Assembly (NCBI RefSeq): GCF_000328705.1
Contig: NC_019673.1
Location: forward strand, 5,580,001-5,644,000
Direction of reading: 5' to 3'
From: Saccharothrix espanaensis DSM 44229
Lineage (GTDB): Bacteria > Actinomycetota > Actinomycetes > Mycobacteriales > Pseudonocardiaceae
DNA: 64,000 nucleotides
Position numbers and translations under genes: made by a program. The notes under the pieces were generated by a model. It saw only the letters and a program-made list of their open reading frames with translations. It had not been told where the DNA came from and searched no databases. Shown in pieces: positions 17,214-25,765 of the stretch (positions are counted from its first letter, which is position 1; each line of letters opens with the position of its first letter).

Positions 17214-18415
17214 GACCAGTGCTCCAGTTCGGCGTCGATGCGGGGGTCGGTGCGGATCCACACCTCACCGGTCGCGGCTTCCGGTGGGGCATCGACGTGG
17301 TCGAGTCCGAGCGTCCGGACCAACTCCAGCAACTCGACCCGGGTTTCGCTCACCTCTTCGAGCGCGCAGCTGTCGAAAAGAACGTAGTGCACGTCCCAGC
17401 GGTCGTTGTACCCGGAGTCGGCCCAGGTCCGGCAAAAGCGCTCCACCGCCTCCCGGTCGAGCGGCGCAGTCGGTTGTTCTGCCTCAAGCGCAGCCACCGC
17501 GGCGAAACCTCTCGCGATGTCCTCGGCGCTCCACCAGTCCGCCGCCTGCGCGACGGCGGCGGGGGTGAAGTCCTCCGGTGCGAGGAAGATCTCCAGCAGC
17601 CGGCCGACCCCGGTGTCCTCGATCTCCAGCTGAGCTTCCTGGAGGTGTGCCACCAGACCGTCGGCCATGGCGCACGGGCCGGAGAGGGTGAAGACGCCGG
17701 TGGCGGCCACCAGGGTGCCACCGTCACGGTGTGGGGCGGCGGACGCCACAGCTGCCTCGGACGCGACCCTCGCGAGGTCGAGGAGGTCCGCCGGCACGCC
17801 GTCGTACAACGCCGCCCGCGCGTGGGCAGCGGCGGAGTTGAGCGGGCCGGCGTGGTCGAACGTCACCACCAGACCACGACCGGCCGCAGTGAACCAGGCA
17901 TCGACGGTGTCCCCACTGCTGTTGCCGAAGCCGAGGCGCGTGACGCCGGCGTCCGTCCTCGGCTGACGTCCGTCGACACAGGTCAGGATTTCCAGCCGCC
18001 GCCGCAGCTCGCGCGGGTGGGTCCGCCGCAAGACGGACCCGTCGAACTCGAACCGGAGTCGTGCCCGCGCGAGACTTGCGGCGTCCGGCAACCAAGGGCC
18101 GTGGAAGTCGAGAGCGGCGAAACCGCCACGGGCGAAGTTCGCGACCTGGGTCCGGTAGTCGCCGCGGTTGGTGACGACCCGGTACTCGGCCCGGGGGTTC
18201 TGCGTCCCCTTGACCCGGCAGACGGCCTTCAGGTCGAACAGGAGCGTCAACGCCTCTTCGTTCTTCTCGTCCTCGATGGAGAACGCCGCGTTGTCGTCAT
18301 CACGGTACTGGTCGGCGAACTCCCAGAACGCGTCGACGGCGGAGTGAGGACCACCGGGAATCCACGCCCGCTCATTGCCCTTGTCGTCGCTGAAGGCCAG
18401 TCGTCTCATCGCCAT
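17210..18415 (-). CDS. Hypothetical protein, first gene of a two-gene operon
   Basis: 401 aa, soluble. The N-terminus (RRLAFSDDKGNERAWIPGG) recalls actinobacterial DUF6357-type proteins, but I am not certain. Ala-rich helices fill the middle, and the C-terminus is acidic (WDVHYVLFDSCALEEVSETR). There are no catalytic motifs that I can name. The downstream gene overlaps by 4 bp. Both are soluble and of unknown role; a contact-dependent immunity function is possible but not supported by a nearby toxin. Confidence 0.68.
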   Translation of the reverse strand: MAMRRLAFSDDKGNERAWIPGGPHSAVDAFWEFADQYRDDDNAAFSIEDEKNEEALTLLFDLKAVCRVKGTQNPRAEYRVVTNRGDYRTQVANFARGGFAALDFHGPWLPDAASLARARLRFEFDGSVLRRTHPRELRRRLEILTCVDGRQPRTDAGVTRLGFGNSSGDTVDAWFTAAGRGLVVTFDHAGPLNSAAAHARAALYDGVPADLLDLARVASEAAVASAAPHRDGGTLVAATGVFTLSGPCAMADGLVAHLQEAQLEIEDTGVGRLLEIFLAPEDFTPAAVAQAADWWSAEDIARGFAAVAALEAEQPTAPLDREAVERFCRTWADSGYNDRWDVHYVLFDSCALEEVSETRVELLELVRTLGLDHVDAPPEAATGEVWIRTDPRIDAELEHWS

Positions 18416-18476
18416 CCTCGGGGTGTCGGCCCTCCGGATCCTTTCATGAACGCCCCGGTGCCGGTGCCGCAGGATT

Positions 18477-19808
18477 TCAGCAGCGCGCGCCTGGCGCCGA
18501 CAGCGTCAGCTCCGAGACGGCGGGAGCGCAGCACCCGCCGCCGGAGGGTTCAGTGTCGAACACGCCGGAACCGCCGCACACCCCGGTTTCCGGCAGGGTC
18601 AGCTCGACCCTGCTCGCCGCCACGTGGTCGCCGGCGATCTCCGCGACCACGCTGCGGGCCTGCTCGTAGCCGGTCAACGCCAGGAACGTCGGCGCGCGCC
18701 CGTAACTCTTCATCCCCACCAGGAAAACACCCTGCTCGGGGTGGCGCAGTTCGTTCGCGCCGTGCGGGTAGACCGTGCCGCACGAGTGCGCGTTCGGGTC
18801 GATCAGCGGCGCGAGCGCGGTCGGGGCCTGCAACACCGGATCCAGGTCCAGCCGGACCTCCGACAACCACGACAGATCCGGCCGGAACCCGGTCAGCACC
18901 ACCACCTCGTCCACCGCGTCCAGCCGGTGCCCGTCCTGCGACTCCAACACCACCCGCTCACCGTCACGCTCCACCAGCGCGGTGCGGAACCCGGTCACCA
19001 CCGAGACGTGACCCGCCTTCGCCGCCGCCCGCGCCCTGAGCCCCAACGCACCACGAGCCGGAAGCTGGTCGGCCTCACCACCACCGAACACATTGCCCAC
19101 CGCACCACGCCGCAACAGCCACACGATGTGCGTGCCGGGGTGCCGTTCCGCCAGATCGGCCAGCGCCACCAACGCGGTCAGCGCCGAGTGCCCACTGCCC
19201 GCCACCGCGATCCGCCTGCCCGCGTACCGGTCGGCGTCCACGGCCAGGTTCGGCACCCGGTAGGAGATCCGGTCCGACGCCGCCCGCTCCCCGACCGCAG
19301 GCAACCCGTCGCCGCCCAACGGGTTGGGCACCGCCCACGTCCCGGACGCGTCGACCACCGCGCGGGCCGTGATCCGCTCCTCACCCTCGGCGGTCCGCAC
19401 GTGCACGGTCAACGGCTCACTGTCCCGCCCGGCGTCCACCACCCGGTCCCGCCCGCGCCGCGCCACCCCGACCACCCGCGCCCCGAACCGCACCCGGTCC
19501 CCCAGCGCCTCCGCCAACGGAACCAGGTACTCGGCCGCCCACTGCGCCCCGGTCGGGTAACCGTCGCCAGCAGGCGCGACCCACCCCGTGGGCTCCAGCA
19601 ACCGCCGAGCGGCCGGGGCCACCAGCTCGGACCACCGGGAGAACAGCCGCACGTGGTGCCACTGCGCCACCGCCGCCCCCGCCTGCCCACCGGCTTCCAG
19701 CACCACCGGCTCCAACCCACGCCCGACCAGCTCGGCCGCCGCCGCCAACCCGCTCGGCCCCGCACCCACCACGACCACCGGATACCCGTTCACAGCCACC
19801 CCGTCCAT
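18477..19808 (-). CDS. Flavin-dependent monooxygenase-like oxidoreductase (ArsO type)
   Basis: 443 aa from the ATG at 19806-19808; a GTG at 19793 or an ATG at 19814 are alternatives. The FAD Rossmann motif is VVVVGAGPSGLAAAAEL near the start, the second (NADPH) motif is IAVAGSGHSALTALVAL, and an ATG-like VVVLTGFRPDLSWL follows. The C-terminal tail is Cys-rich (GVCGGSGVF, GGCCAP), which fits metalloid handling. Divergence from an ArsR-acetyltransferase gene with palindromes between them supports an arsenic-linked role (ArsO-like monooxygenase). The substrate is inferred, not shown. Confidence 0.78.
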   Translation of the reverse strand: MDGVAVNGYPVVVVGAGPSGLAAAAELVGRGLEPVVLEAGGQAGAAVAQWHHVRLFSRWSELVAPAARRLLEPTGWVAPAGDGYPTGAQWAAEYLVPLAEALGDRVRFGARVVGVARRGRDRVVDAGRDSEPLTVHVRTAEGEERITARAVVDASGTWAVPNPLGGDGLPAVGERAASDRISYRVPNLAVDADRYAGRRIAVAGSGHSALTALVALADLAERHPGTHIVWLLRRGAVGNVFGGGEADQLPARGALGLRARAAAKAGHVSVVTGFRTALVERDGERVVLESQDGHRLDAVDEVVVLTGFRPDLSWLSEVRLDLDPVLQAPTALAPLIDPNAHSCGTVYPHGANELRHPEQGVFLVGMKSYGRAPTFLALTGYEQARSVVAEIAGDHVAASRVELTLPETGVCGGSGVFDTEPSGGGCCAPAVSELTLSAPGARC

Positions 19809-19836
19809 CGGCAAGCATCTATCAAGACGATCCGAA

Positions 19837-19886
19837 CTCTATAGAGACACATCTATGAAAGCAACCATTGACGGAGGTCTATAGAG
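19837..19886. promoter_or_regulatory. Paired CTATAGAG palindromes, probable ArsR operator
   Basis: CTCTATAGAG at 19837-19846 is a perfect palindrome. TCTATAGAG recurs at 19878-19886, 41 bases later and 8 bases before the arsR-type start, overlapping its ribosome-binding region. Related ATCTAT elements occur at 19817 and 19851. The AT-rich sites stand out in GC-rich DNA. Confidence 0.65.
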
Positions 19887-19893
19887 TGAGGGT

Positions 19894-20751
19894 ATGACGA
19901 CGACGCTGCCCACGGTCGGCCTGCCGGTCCAGGACGCCACCACCTACGCCCAGTGGTTCGCCTGCCTCGCCGACCCCACCCGCGTCCGCCTGCTGCACGT
20001 CGTCGCCACCCACCCCGGCGAGATCACCGTGGGCGCGCTGTCCGAGGCCATCGGCGTCACCCAGCCCACCTGCTCCCACCACCTGCGCAAACTCGCCGAC
20101 ACCGGCTTCGTCCGCCTCCGCAAAGAAGGCACCGCCACCCTCGTCTCGGTCAACCCCGCCTGCTGCACCGGCCTCCCGCACGCCGCCGACGCCGTCATGG
20201 GCACCATCGTCACCCGCCCGTGCTGCCCCACCGACCTGCCCGCCGACGTCACCGTCCGCGCCCTCACCGACCACGACTGGCCCGACGTCCGCCGCATCCA
20301 CACCGAAGGCATCGCCACCGGCGACGCCACCTTCGACACCGAAACCCCCACCCGCCGCGCCCTCGACGCCAAGTGGCTGCCCGACCACCGCTGGGTCGCC
20401 GAACTCGACGGCCACGTCGTCGGCTGGACCGCCGCCGCACCCACCTCCACCCGCGACTGCTACTCCGGCGTCGCCGAGACCTCCGTCTACGTCGCCGCCG
20501 ACGCACGCGGACGCGGCGTCGGCAAAGCGCTGCTGCACAAACAGGTCACCGCAGCCGACACCGCCGGCCTCTGGACCCTCCAAGCCACCGTCTTCCCCGA
20601 GAACCGCGCCGCCATCGCCCTGCACCACTCCGCCGGCTACCGCACCATCGGCCTCCGCGAACGCATCGCCCAACACCACGGCACCTGGCGCAACACCGTC
20701 CTGCTCGAACGCCGCACCGAGCCGTCCGCCGCCTGCGCCACGGAGTGCTGA
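19894..20751 (+). CDS. ArsR-GNAT fusion: metalloregulator with ArsN-like acetyltransferase
   Basis: 285 aa. Residues about 10-95 are an ArsR winged helix (LADPTRVRLLHVVA; VTQPTCSHHLRKLADTGFV). Cysteine pairs CC (about 90) and RPCC (about 108) at the junction could bind As(III). Residues about 115-275 are a GNAT acetyltransferase of the phosphinothricin/arsinothricin type: VRALTDHDW, DTETPTRRALDAKWL, SVYVAADARGRGVGKALL (acetyl-CoA loop) and ENRAAIALHHSAGYRTIG. ArsN enzymes N-acetylate arsinothricin and phosphinothricin. Here sensor and resistance enzyme form one chain, placed opposite a flavin monooxygenase. Autorepression through the CTATAGAG sites is likely. Confidence 0.88.
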   Translation: MTTTLPTVGLPVQDATTYAQWFACLADPTRVRLLHVVATHPGEITVGALSEAIGVTQPTCSHHLRKLADTGFVRLRKEGTATLVSVNPACCTGLPHAADAVMGTIVTRPCCPTDLPADVTVRALTDHDWPDVRRIHTEGIATGDATFDTETPTRRALDAKWLPDHRWVAELDGHVVGWTAAAPTSTRDCYSGVAETSVYVAADARGRGVGKALLHKQVTAADTAGLWTLQATVFPENRAAIALHHSAGYRTIGLRERIAQHHGTWRNTVLLERRTEPSAACATEC

Positions 20752-20768
20752 ACGCCCCGGACAAGACG

Positions 20769-20810
20769 AAAGGCACGTCGGCCCCGAACATCCGGGCCCG
20801 ACGTGCCTTT
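20769..20810. terminator. Bidirectional hairpin terminator
   Basis: Arms AAAGGCACGTCGG (20769-20781) and CCGACGTGCCTTT (20798-20810) pair perfectly, with A and T runs outside the stem. It sits between the convergent ArsR-GNAT gene and the SGNH remnant. Confidence 0.85.
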
Positions 20811-20823
20811 CTGCCGAAGAACC

Positions 20824-21680
20824 TCAGAGTTCCAGCGGCGGGAACGCCGTCACCGCAGCGGCCACGGCACGGGCGATCGTGTCGTGGAACCGCGCGTTCG
20901 GCACGCCACCGGTCACCAGGTCGGGGTTGATCGTGTTGGAGGACGAGTCCGCCACCATCCCCGCCAGGTCGAGCACACCATCGGCCCCCAGGTTCACGTA
21001 CTCCGACACCAGCGTCTCGTTGAGCTGCTTGCGCCGCACTTCACGCGGGTCGTCGGCGGCCAGGCCGAGCGGCGGCACGGTCGCGATGATCACGTGGATC
21101 ACCGAGCGGTCGCCTCGCCGGACGTTGCGCAAGGACGCGGCACTCGTCGGGTGCACGAGTCCCTTGATCTGCGCGACGATCTGGTGCTTCCCCGCACCCG
21201 CCACGATGTCGTTCGCCCCCAACGCCACCACGACGGTGCGCAGGCCGGGCTGGCTCACCACGTGCCGGTCGAGCGTCCACCACGCCGTACCGGCACTGGC
21301 CGCACCGGTGCCCGACGGCGGTGCGGTGATGCCCGGACCGGCGGTGCCCGGCAGGCCCGCGCGGCGCCGGGGTCGTGCGCCTCCCACACCTCGGTGGCCA
21401 CCGTGAGCTCACGGCGTGCGGCGGCACCGCGATGACCCCGGCCCAGTGGGAGCGGTACTTCCCGGACCTGGCCTTCCAACCGCCGTGCTGACCCACCGGC
21501 CGGCCGCCGCCGGGTACCTGCACGTGCACGTTGCGGCCTACGTCCGAATCGAGGGCGTGCACCCGGCCTGCCGGCGAGGCGCCGCCCGTCCGCCGTGGTG
21601 GACGAGGTCGTGCGCCTCGACGTCGCTTGTCGCGGGGCCGGACCGAATGGGGCGTCCCACGGGGTCAGGTCGTGGTCCAC
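20824..21680 (-). pseudogene. Decayed SGNH/GDSL hydrolase
   Basis: The last 190 codons read as an SGNH hydrolase: LDRHVVSQPGLRTVVVALG followed by ANDI (block III, GxND), and then a typical alpha/beta tail. The N-terminal GDS box with the catalytic Ser and the final DxxH are not visible. Upstream protein-like pieces (NVHVQVPGGG, KYRSHWAGVIAVPPHA, RRELTVATEVWEAHD) lie in different frames, so several frameshifts separate them. The gene seems inactive, though sequencing errors cannot be excluded. Confidence 0.55.
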
Positions 21681-21824
21681 CCCAGGGCATTCGGTGACCG
21701 CGTGCCGGGGACAGGAGTGGCCGGGGACTTCATCAGCGCCTGCACGGGTGCCGTAGTTTGGTCACGGTCGTGCTGGAGCAAGCCGGCGGGCCGTCGATCC
21801 GTGCGGGCATCCGCGGGAGGAAAG

Positions 21825-23126
21825 GTGGACTGCACCATGGTGGCGGTACCAGGCGCGAGGTCGGCCGCTGCGGATCCGGCGATCGGACATGGGGCGGACG
21901 AGGACCTGCGGGCGTTGTTCGGGCAGTCCAGCGCCGTGTTCGCCTCGCTCGTGGGGCCGGCGCACGTGGTGGAGACCGCGAATCCCGCCTTCTTCGCCAC
22001 CATCGGCGAGGAACGCGCCCGTACCGGTGTCGCGCTGGTGGACCTGATGCCCGAACTGGCCGGTCAGGACATCGTCGCCAAGCTCGACCACGTCTACCGC
22101 ACGGGTGAGCCGTACACCGGCCGTGACGTCCGGGTCGTGCTCGGCACCGGCCCGCACGCGCGGGAGGCGTTCTTCGACCTCACCTATGAGCCGCGCCGCG
22201 ACGCCGGCGGCGAGGTGGCCGGCATCCGGGTGATCGGGGTGGAGACCACCCAGGTCAAGCACGCCCAGCGGTTGATGGCCGAGCACCGCGCGCTGCTGGA
22301 GCAGATCGCCCGCCAGGCGCCCTTGACCGAGGTACTGGACGGGATGGCCCGGGTGATCGAGAACCTGGCGCCGGGGGAACTGCTCGTCTCCGTGCTGCTC
22401 GCCGATCCCGACGGCCTGCACCTGCGGCACGGCGCCGCGCCCAGCCTGCCCGACTTCTACAACGAGGCCATCGACGGGATCGCCACCGGCGACGGTGTCG
22501 GGTCCTGCGGCACCGCCGCCCACCGGCGGGAACCGGTCATCGTCACCGACATCGCCACCGACCCGTTCTGGGACGACTTCCGGGACCTCGCCCGGCGCGC
22601 CGACCTGGCCTCCTGCTGGTCCACGCCGATCCTGGCCCGCGACGGCGGCCTGCTGGGCACCTTCGCCATGTACCACCGCACCCCGCGCGTCCCGCAGGAC
22701 ACCGACCTCGCCCTCATCCGGGTCTTCGCCGGCACCGCCGCCCTGGCCATCGAACGCCACCACGGCGAGCAGGCGCAGCGCGCCGCCGAGGCCCGCGCCG
22801 AGGCCGCCCGCGCGGAGTTGGCCGAGGCGGTCCGCGCGGAGCGGAAGCTGCGCGCCGAAGCCGAGGAACGCGCCGTCGCGGCCGCCGAGCTCACCGCCCG
22901 GGTGCGCGCCGCCGCGACCGCGCAAGCCCCTGCGGCGCACCCCGAGCAGTGCCAGCTCGGCGGCCGGGCCGGGTGCACCGCGCCACCGGAGCTCAAGGTC
23001 GCCGACCCGTGGGGCGACTCGGCCTGGGGCTGCACCGCCCACGCGGAGGAAGCCCTCATCCACGTCCGGTCGGTCTTCATCGCCAACGAGGAGCTCGGCG
23101 GCCTGGCCGGCTACCTCAACCGCTGA
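21825..23126 (+). CDS. PAS-GAF sensor protein with conserved C-terminal Cys/Trp module
   Basis: 433 aa from the GTG just after GGGAGGAAAG; an ATG at 21837 is an alternative. A PAS domain covers about residues 30-150 (FASLVGPAHVVETANPAFFA; VRVIGVETTQVKHAQ). A GAF domain covers about 165-300 (GDGVGSCGTAAHRREPVIVT; CWSTPILARDGGLLGTFAMY). A coiled-coil of Ala/Glu/Arg heptads covers about 305-370. The tail has three Cys and the sequence DPWGDSAWGCTAHAEEALIH, ending VFIANEELGGLAGYLNR. There is no kinase or output domain, so it probably signals through a partner or binds a ligand through the tail. Confidence 0.8.
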   Translation: MDCTMVAVPGARSAAADPAIGHGADEDLRALFGQSSAVFASLVGPAHVVETANPAFFATIGEERARTGVALVDLMPELAGQDIVAKLDHVYRTGEPYTGRDVRVVLGTGPHAREAFFDLTYEPRRDAGGEVAGIRVIGVETTQVKHAQRLMAEHRALLEQIARQAPLTEVLDGMARVIENLAPGELLVSVLLADPDGLHLRHGAAPSLPDFYNEAIDGIATGDGVGSCGTAAHRREPVIVTDIATDPFWDDFRDLARRADLASCWSTPILARDGGLLGTFAMYHRTPRVPQDTDLALIRVFAGTAALAIERHHGEQAQRAAEARAEAARAELAEAVRAERKLRAEAEERAVAAAELTARVRAAATAQAPAAHPEQCQLGGRAGCTAPPELKVADPWGDSAWGCTAHAEEALIHVRSVFIANEELGGLAGYLNR

Positions 23127-23181
23127 CCCGGCCTCGCGCCACGGCAGGACCGGGGCGGCGACGAACCTCCGCGCAGCTCGG

Positions 23182-24336
23182 TCAGGGCTTCTCGCGCAGG
23201 GCCTCGGGTACCGCCGGGGTGCCTTGGTCGCACCCGGTCAGGGTCCGGGTGGCCAGCTCGTGCACCACGCCCGCCGGGTCGCCGGTGTCCAGGAACGTCC
23301 GGTGCTGGCGCTCGGATCCGGTGCCGTCATCCTTGAGCGCGGTCAGCAGACGTTCGACCAGCGCCAGGTCGCCGCTCGCGCGCAGCGCGTCGTGCACCCT
23401 GTCGCAGAGCCGGTCGACCAGCAGGCGTGCGGGTACGAGCCGACCTGAGCACACGTCGAGCGCTTGGCCGGCCAGTCCGTCCCGCGCCGCGCGCCACGTC
23501 GCCGTGCGCAGCCACTCCACGGGGACCGGTGCCGCCCGTACGCCGCGGTGCAGGTCGCCCAGCGCGGTGGTCACCAGGGCGCGGGTCAGGGCGGCCAGCA
23601 GGACCGCCTCGTCCACCGTGGCGGCCACGTCGGAGACGCGGACTTCGACCGTCGGCAGGCGGGAGGACGGACGGACGTCCCAGTACACCATCCGCTCATC
23701 GCGGGCAGCGCCCGATTCGGTGAGCATGGTCGTGGTCCGTTCGTAGTGCTCCAGCGACTCGAAGTACGGCGGCGGTCCGGCGGAGGGCCAGCGCGACCAC
23801 ACCACCGAACGCCAACTCGCGTAGCCGGTGTCACGCCCCTGCGCGTACCGCGAGTTCGCGGTGAGCAGGCTCAGCACGGGCAGCCACTGCCGGAGGTGGT
23901 TGCCCACCTGCACCGCGATCTCCGGATCGGGCACGGCGACGTGCACGTGACAGCCGCAGATGGACTGCTCCTCGGCCAGCATCCGGTAGTCCTCGTGCAG
24001 GCGCTGGTACCGCGGATCGTCACTCACCTCGGACCGCAGGCCGCCGAGCGGTGGCGCGCCGACCGCCAAGAGCCGCGCGTCCGCCCGCCGTGCCGACTCC
24101 GCGGCGACCGAGCGCAGAGCCCCCAACTGCTCTCGAACCTCGTCCAAGTCGTGGCACACCGCGGTGTTCGTCTCGACCTGCGCGGCGGACAGCTCGGTGT
24201 CGAGCCCCACGCCGAAAGCGTCCTTCGCGTACTCCGCGACCTGCTCTCCGCGCGCGATCTGTCGTCCGGTGTCCGGGTGGACGAGCAGGAACTCCTCTTC
24301 GACGCCGAGCGTCGGTACCGCGTGGTGCGCATTCAT
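23182..24336 (-). CDS. Carboxylate-amine ligase of the glutamate-cysteine ligase 2 (YbdK) family
   Basis: 384 aa. The ATG at 24334-24336 follows GGAGGG. It starts VPTLGVEEEFLLVHPDTG, the family signature, and contains CGCHVHVAVPDPE (metal/ATP site), YFESLEHYERTTTML and WDVRPSSRLPTVEVRVSDVA. The family joins glutamate to an amine such as cysteine; many actinobacterial members have unknown substrates. Mycothiol producers do not need glutathione, so another peptide bond may be made. It is flanked by the PAS-GAF gene and an SMI1/KNR4 gene, neither obviously related. Confidence 0.85.
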   Translation of the reverse strand: MNAHHAVPTLGVEEEFLLVHPDTGRQIARGEQVAEYAKDAFGVGLDTELSAAQVETNTAVCHDLDEVREQLGALRSVAAESARRADARLLAVGAPPLGGLRSEVSDDPRYQRLHEDYRMLAEEQSICGCHVHVAVPDPEIAVQVGNHLRQWLPVLSLLTANSRYAQGRDTGYASWRSVVWSRWPSAGPPPYFESLEHYERTTTMLTESGAARDERMVYWDVRPSSRLPTVEVRVSDVAATVDEAVLLAALTRALVTTALGDLHRGVRAAPVPVEWLRTATWRAARDGLAGQALDVCSGRLVPARLLVDRLCDRVHDALRASGDLALVERLLTALKDDGTGSERQHRTFLDTGDPAGVVHELATRTLTGCDQGTPAVPEALREKP

Positions 24337-24486
24337 CGAAACCCTCCAGGCAACCGGGCGCACGGGGTACCCGGTTCGACGGAACCCAAGCCTGTCTCGA
24401 ATGGATGGTCCACGGACAACCCGCCACCGCGTCGATCTTTCAGGACGTGGGGACGGCGTCCTCCGCCCCGTGCGACGATGGCCGGC

Positions 24487-25089
24487 ATGAGCGCACCTGT
24501 GGCCGGGTCGTGGGGCCGCATCGGGAAGTGGTTGCGGAGCAACGCTTCCGACCTCTCCCTCAGGCCGCCCGCCGAGGCGTCGGCCGTCGCCGCCGCGCAG
24601 ACCGCGGTCGGGCTCCCGTTCCCGGCGGACCTGGTGGAATCGCTGCTGTGCCACGACGGTTCGCCGGCTTCGGTCGTGCCGCCGCGCTGGACGTTGGTCC
24701 CGTTGGAGACCGCGGTCGGGATCTGGCAGCGCAACACCGAGCACCTGGCCGCCCGGCAGGCCGTCGAGATCGACGACATGAGCGACGAGGACGACGAGGA
24801 CTGGACCGAGACCGAGGAGGGCGAGGAGGACCGGTTCTGGGGCTGGAACCCGGCCTGGCTGCCGATCGCGCTGGACGGCAGCGGGGGCCACCTCGTGGTG
24901 GAGTTGCGGGAGGGCGAACGGCGGGGCGTCGTCGGGGTGCTCGACCCGGAGACCGGGCCGCGCTTCGAGGGCTACGGGACGTGGCCCTCGACGGCCGCGT
25001 TGCTGGAGGGCACCGCGAACGCGTTGTACGGCGGCGACGCGCTGTGGACGGTGGGGATCGAGTCGTGGGGCGTCGACTGGACCCGGTGA
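24487..25089 (+). CDS. SMI1/KNR4 (SUKH) family protein
   Basis: 200 aa; an in-frame ATG at 24478 is also possible. Typical features are WGRIGKWLRSNASD, AAAQTAVGLPFPADLVESLL, an acidic insert (DDMSDEDDEDWTETEEGEED), WNPAWLPIALDGSGGHLVVE and WPSTAALLEGTANALY. SUKH proteins are often immunity proteins against polymorphic toxins; no toxin gene is seen next to it. It converges with the response-regulator gene, leaving 13 bases between the stops. Confidence 0.82.
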   Translation: MSAPVAGSWGRIGKWLRSNASDLSLRPPAEASAVAAAQTAVGLPFPADLVESLLCHDGSPASVVPPRWTLVPLETAVGIWQRNTEHLAARQAVEIDDMSDEDDEDWTETEEGEEDRFWGWNPAWLPIALDGSGGHLVVELREGERRGVVGVLDPETGPRFEGYGTWPSTAALLEGTANALYGGDALWTVGIESWGVDWTR

Positions 25090-25102
25090 GCCGCCGGCGG
25101 CG

Positions 25103-25765
25103 TCAAGACGGGTGCACGAGGCGGCTTTCGTAGGCGAAGATCACGGCCTGGATCCGGTCGCGGAGTTCGAGCTTGGGCAGGATCCGCCCCAGGTGGGACT
25201 TCACAGTCGCTTCCGCGAGGTGCAGGGTGGCCGCGATCTCGGTGTTGGACAGGCCGCGGCCCACCTGGACGAGCACCTCGCGCTCACGGGCGCTGAGCCG
25301 GCTCAGCCGCTTGTCGCGCTCGGCGCGGGTGCCGTCGGGGAGGTGCGGGCGGAAGCTCTCCAGCAGGCGGCGGGTGATCCGGGGGGAGACCACCGCGTCG
25401 CCCGCGGCCACGTCGCGGATCGCGGTGAGCAGTTCCTCGGGTCTGGTGTTCTTCAGCAGGAAGCCCGACGCCCCGGCCCTGAGCCCGGCGAAGGCGTAGT
25501 CGTCGAGGTCGAAGGTGGTGAGGATCAGCACCCTGGTTCGCGGGCAGGCCCGGACTACCTGCCGGGTCGCCTCGATCCCGTCGGTCCCGGGCATCCGGAC
25601 GTCCATGAGGACGACGTCCGGGCTGAGCTCCCGGGCGAGGCGGACGGCCTGGTCGCCGTCCGCGGCTTCCCCGACCGGGGTCATGTCGGGTTGCGCCTCC
25701 AGGACCGTGCTGAACGCCATGCGCAGCAGCGCTTCGTCGTCGGCGATCAGGATGCGGATCGTCAT
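25103..25765 (-). CDS. Two-component response regulator, NarL/LuxR family
   Basis: 220 aa. The receiver domain has IRILIADDEALLR (acidic pocket), the phosphoacceptor Asp in VVLMDVRMPG, Thr in LILTTFD and Lys in FLLKNTRP. The C-terminal LuxR helix-turn-helix is LSAREREVLVQVGRGLSNTE followed by EATVKSHLGRILPKL. The start ATG overlaps the histidine-kinase stop by 4 bp, so the pair is co-translated. The target is not evident. Confidence 0.93.
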   Translation of the reverse strand: MTIRILIADDEALLRMAFSTVLEAQPDMTPVGEAADGDQAVRLARELSPDVVLMDVRMPGTDGIEATRQVVRACPRTRVLILTTFDLDDYAFAGLRAGASGFLLKNTRPEELLTAIRDVAAGDAVVSPRITRRLLESFRPHLPDGTRAERDKRLSRLSAREREVLVQVGRGLSNTEIAATLHLAEATVKSHLGRILPKLELRDRIQAVIFAYESRLVHPS

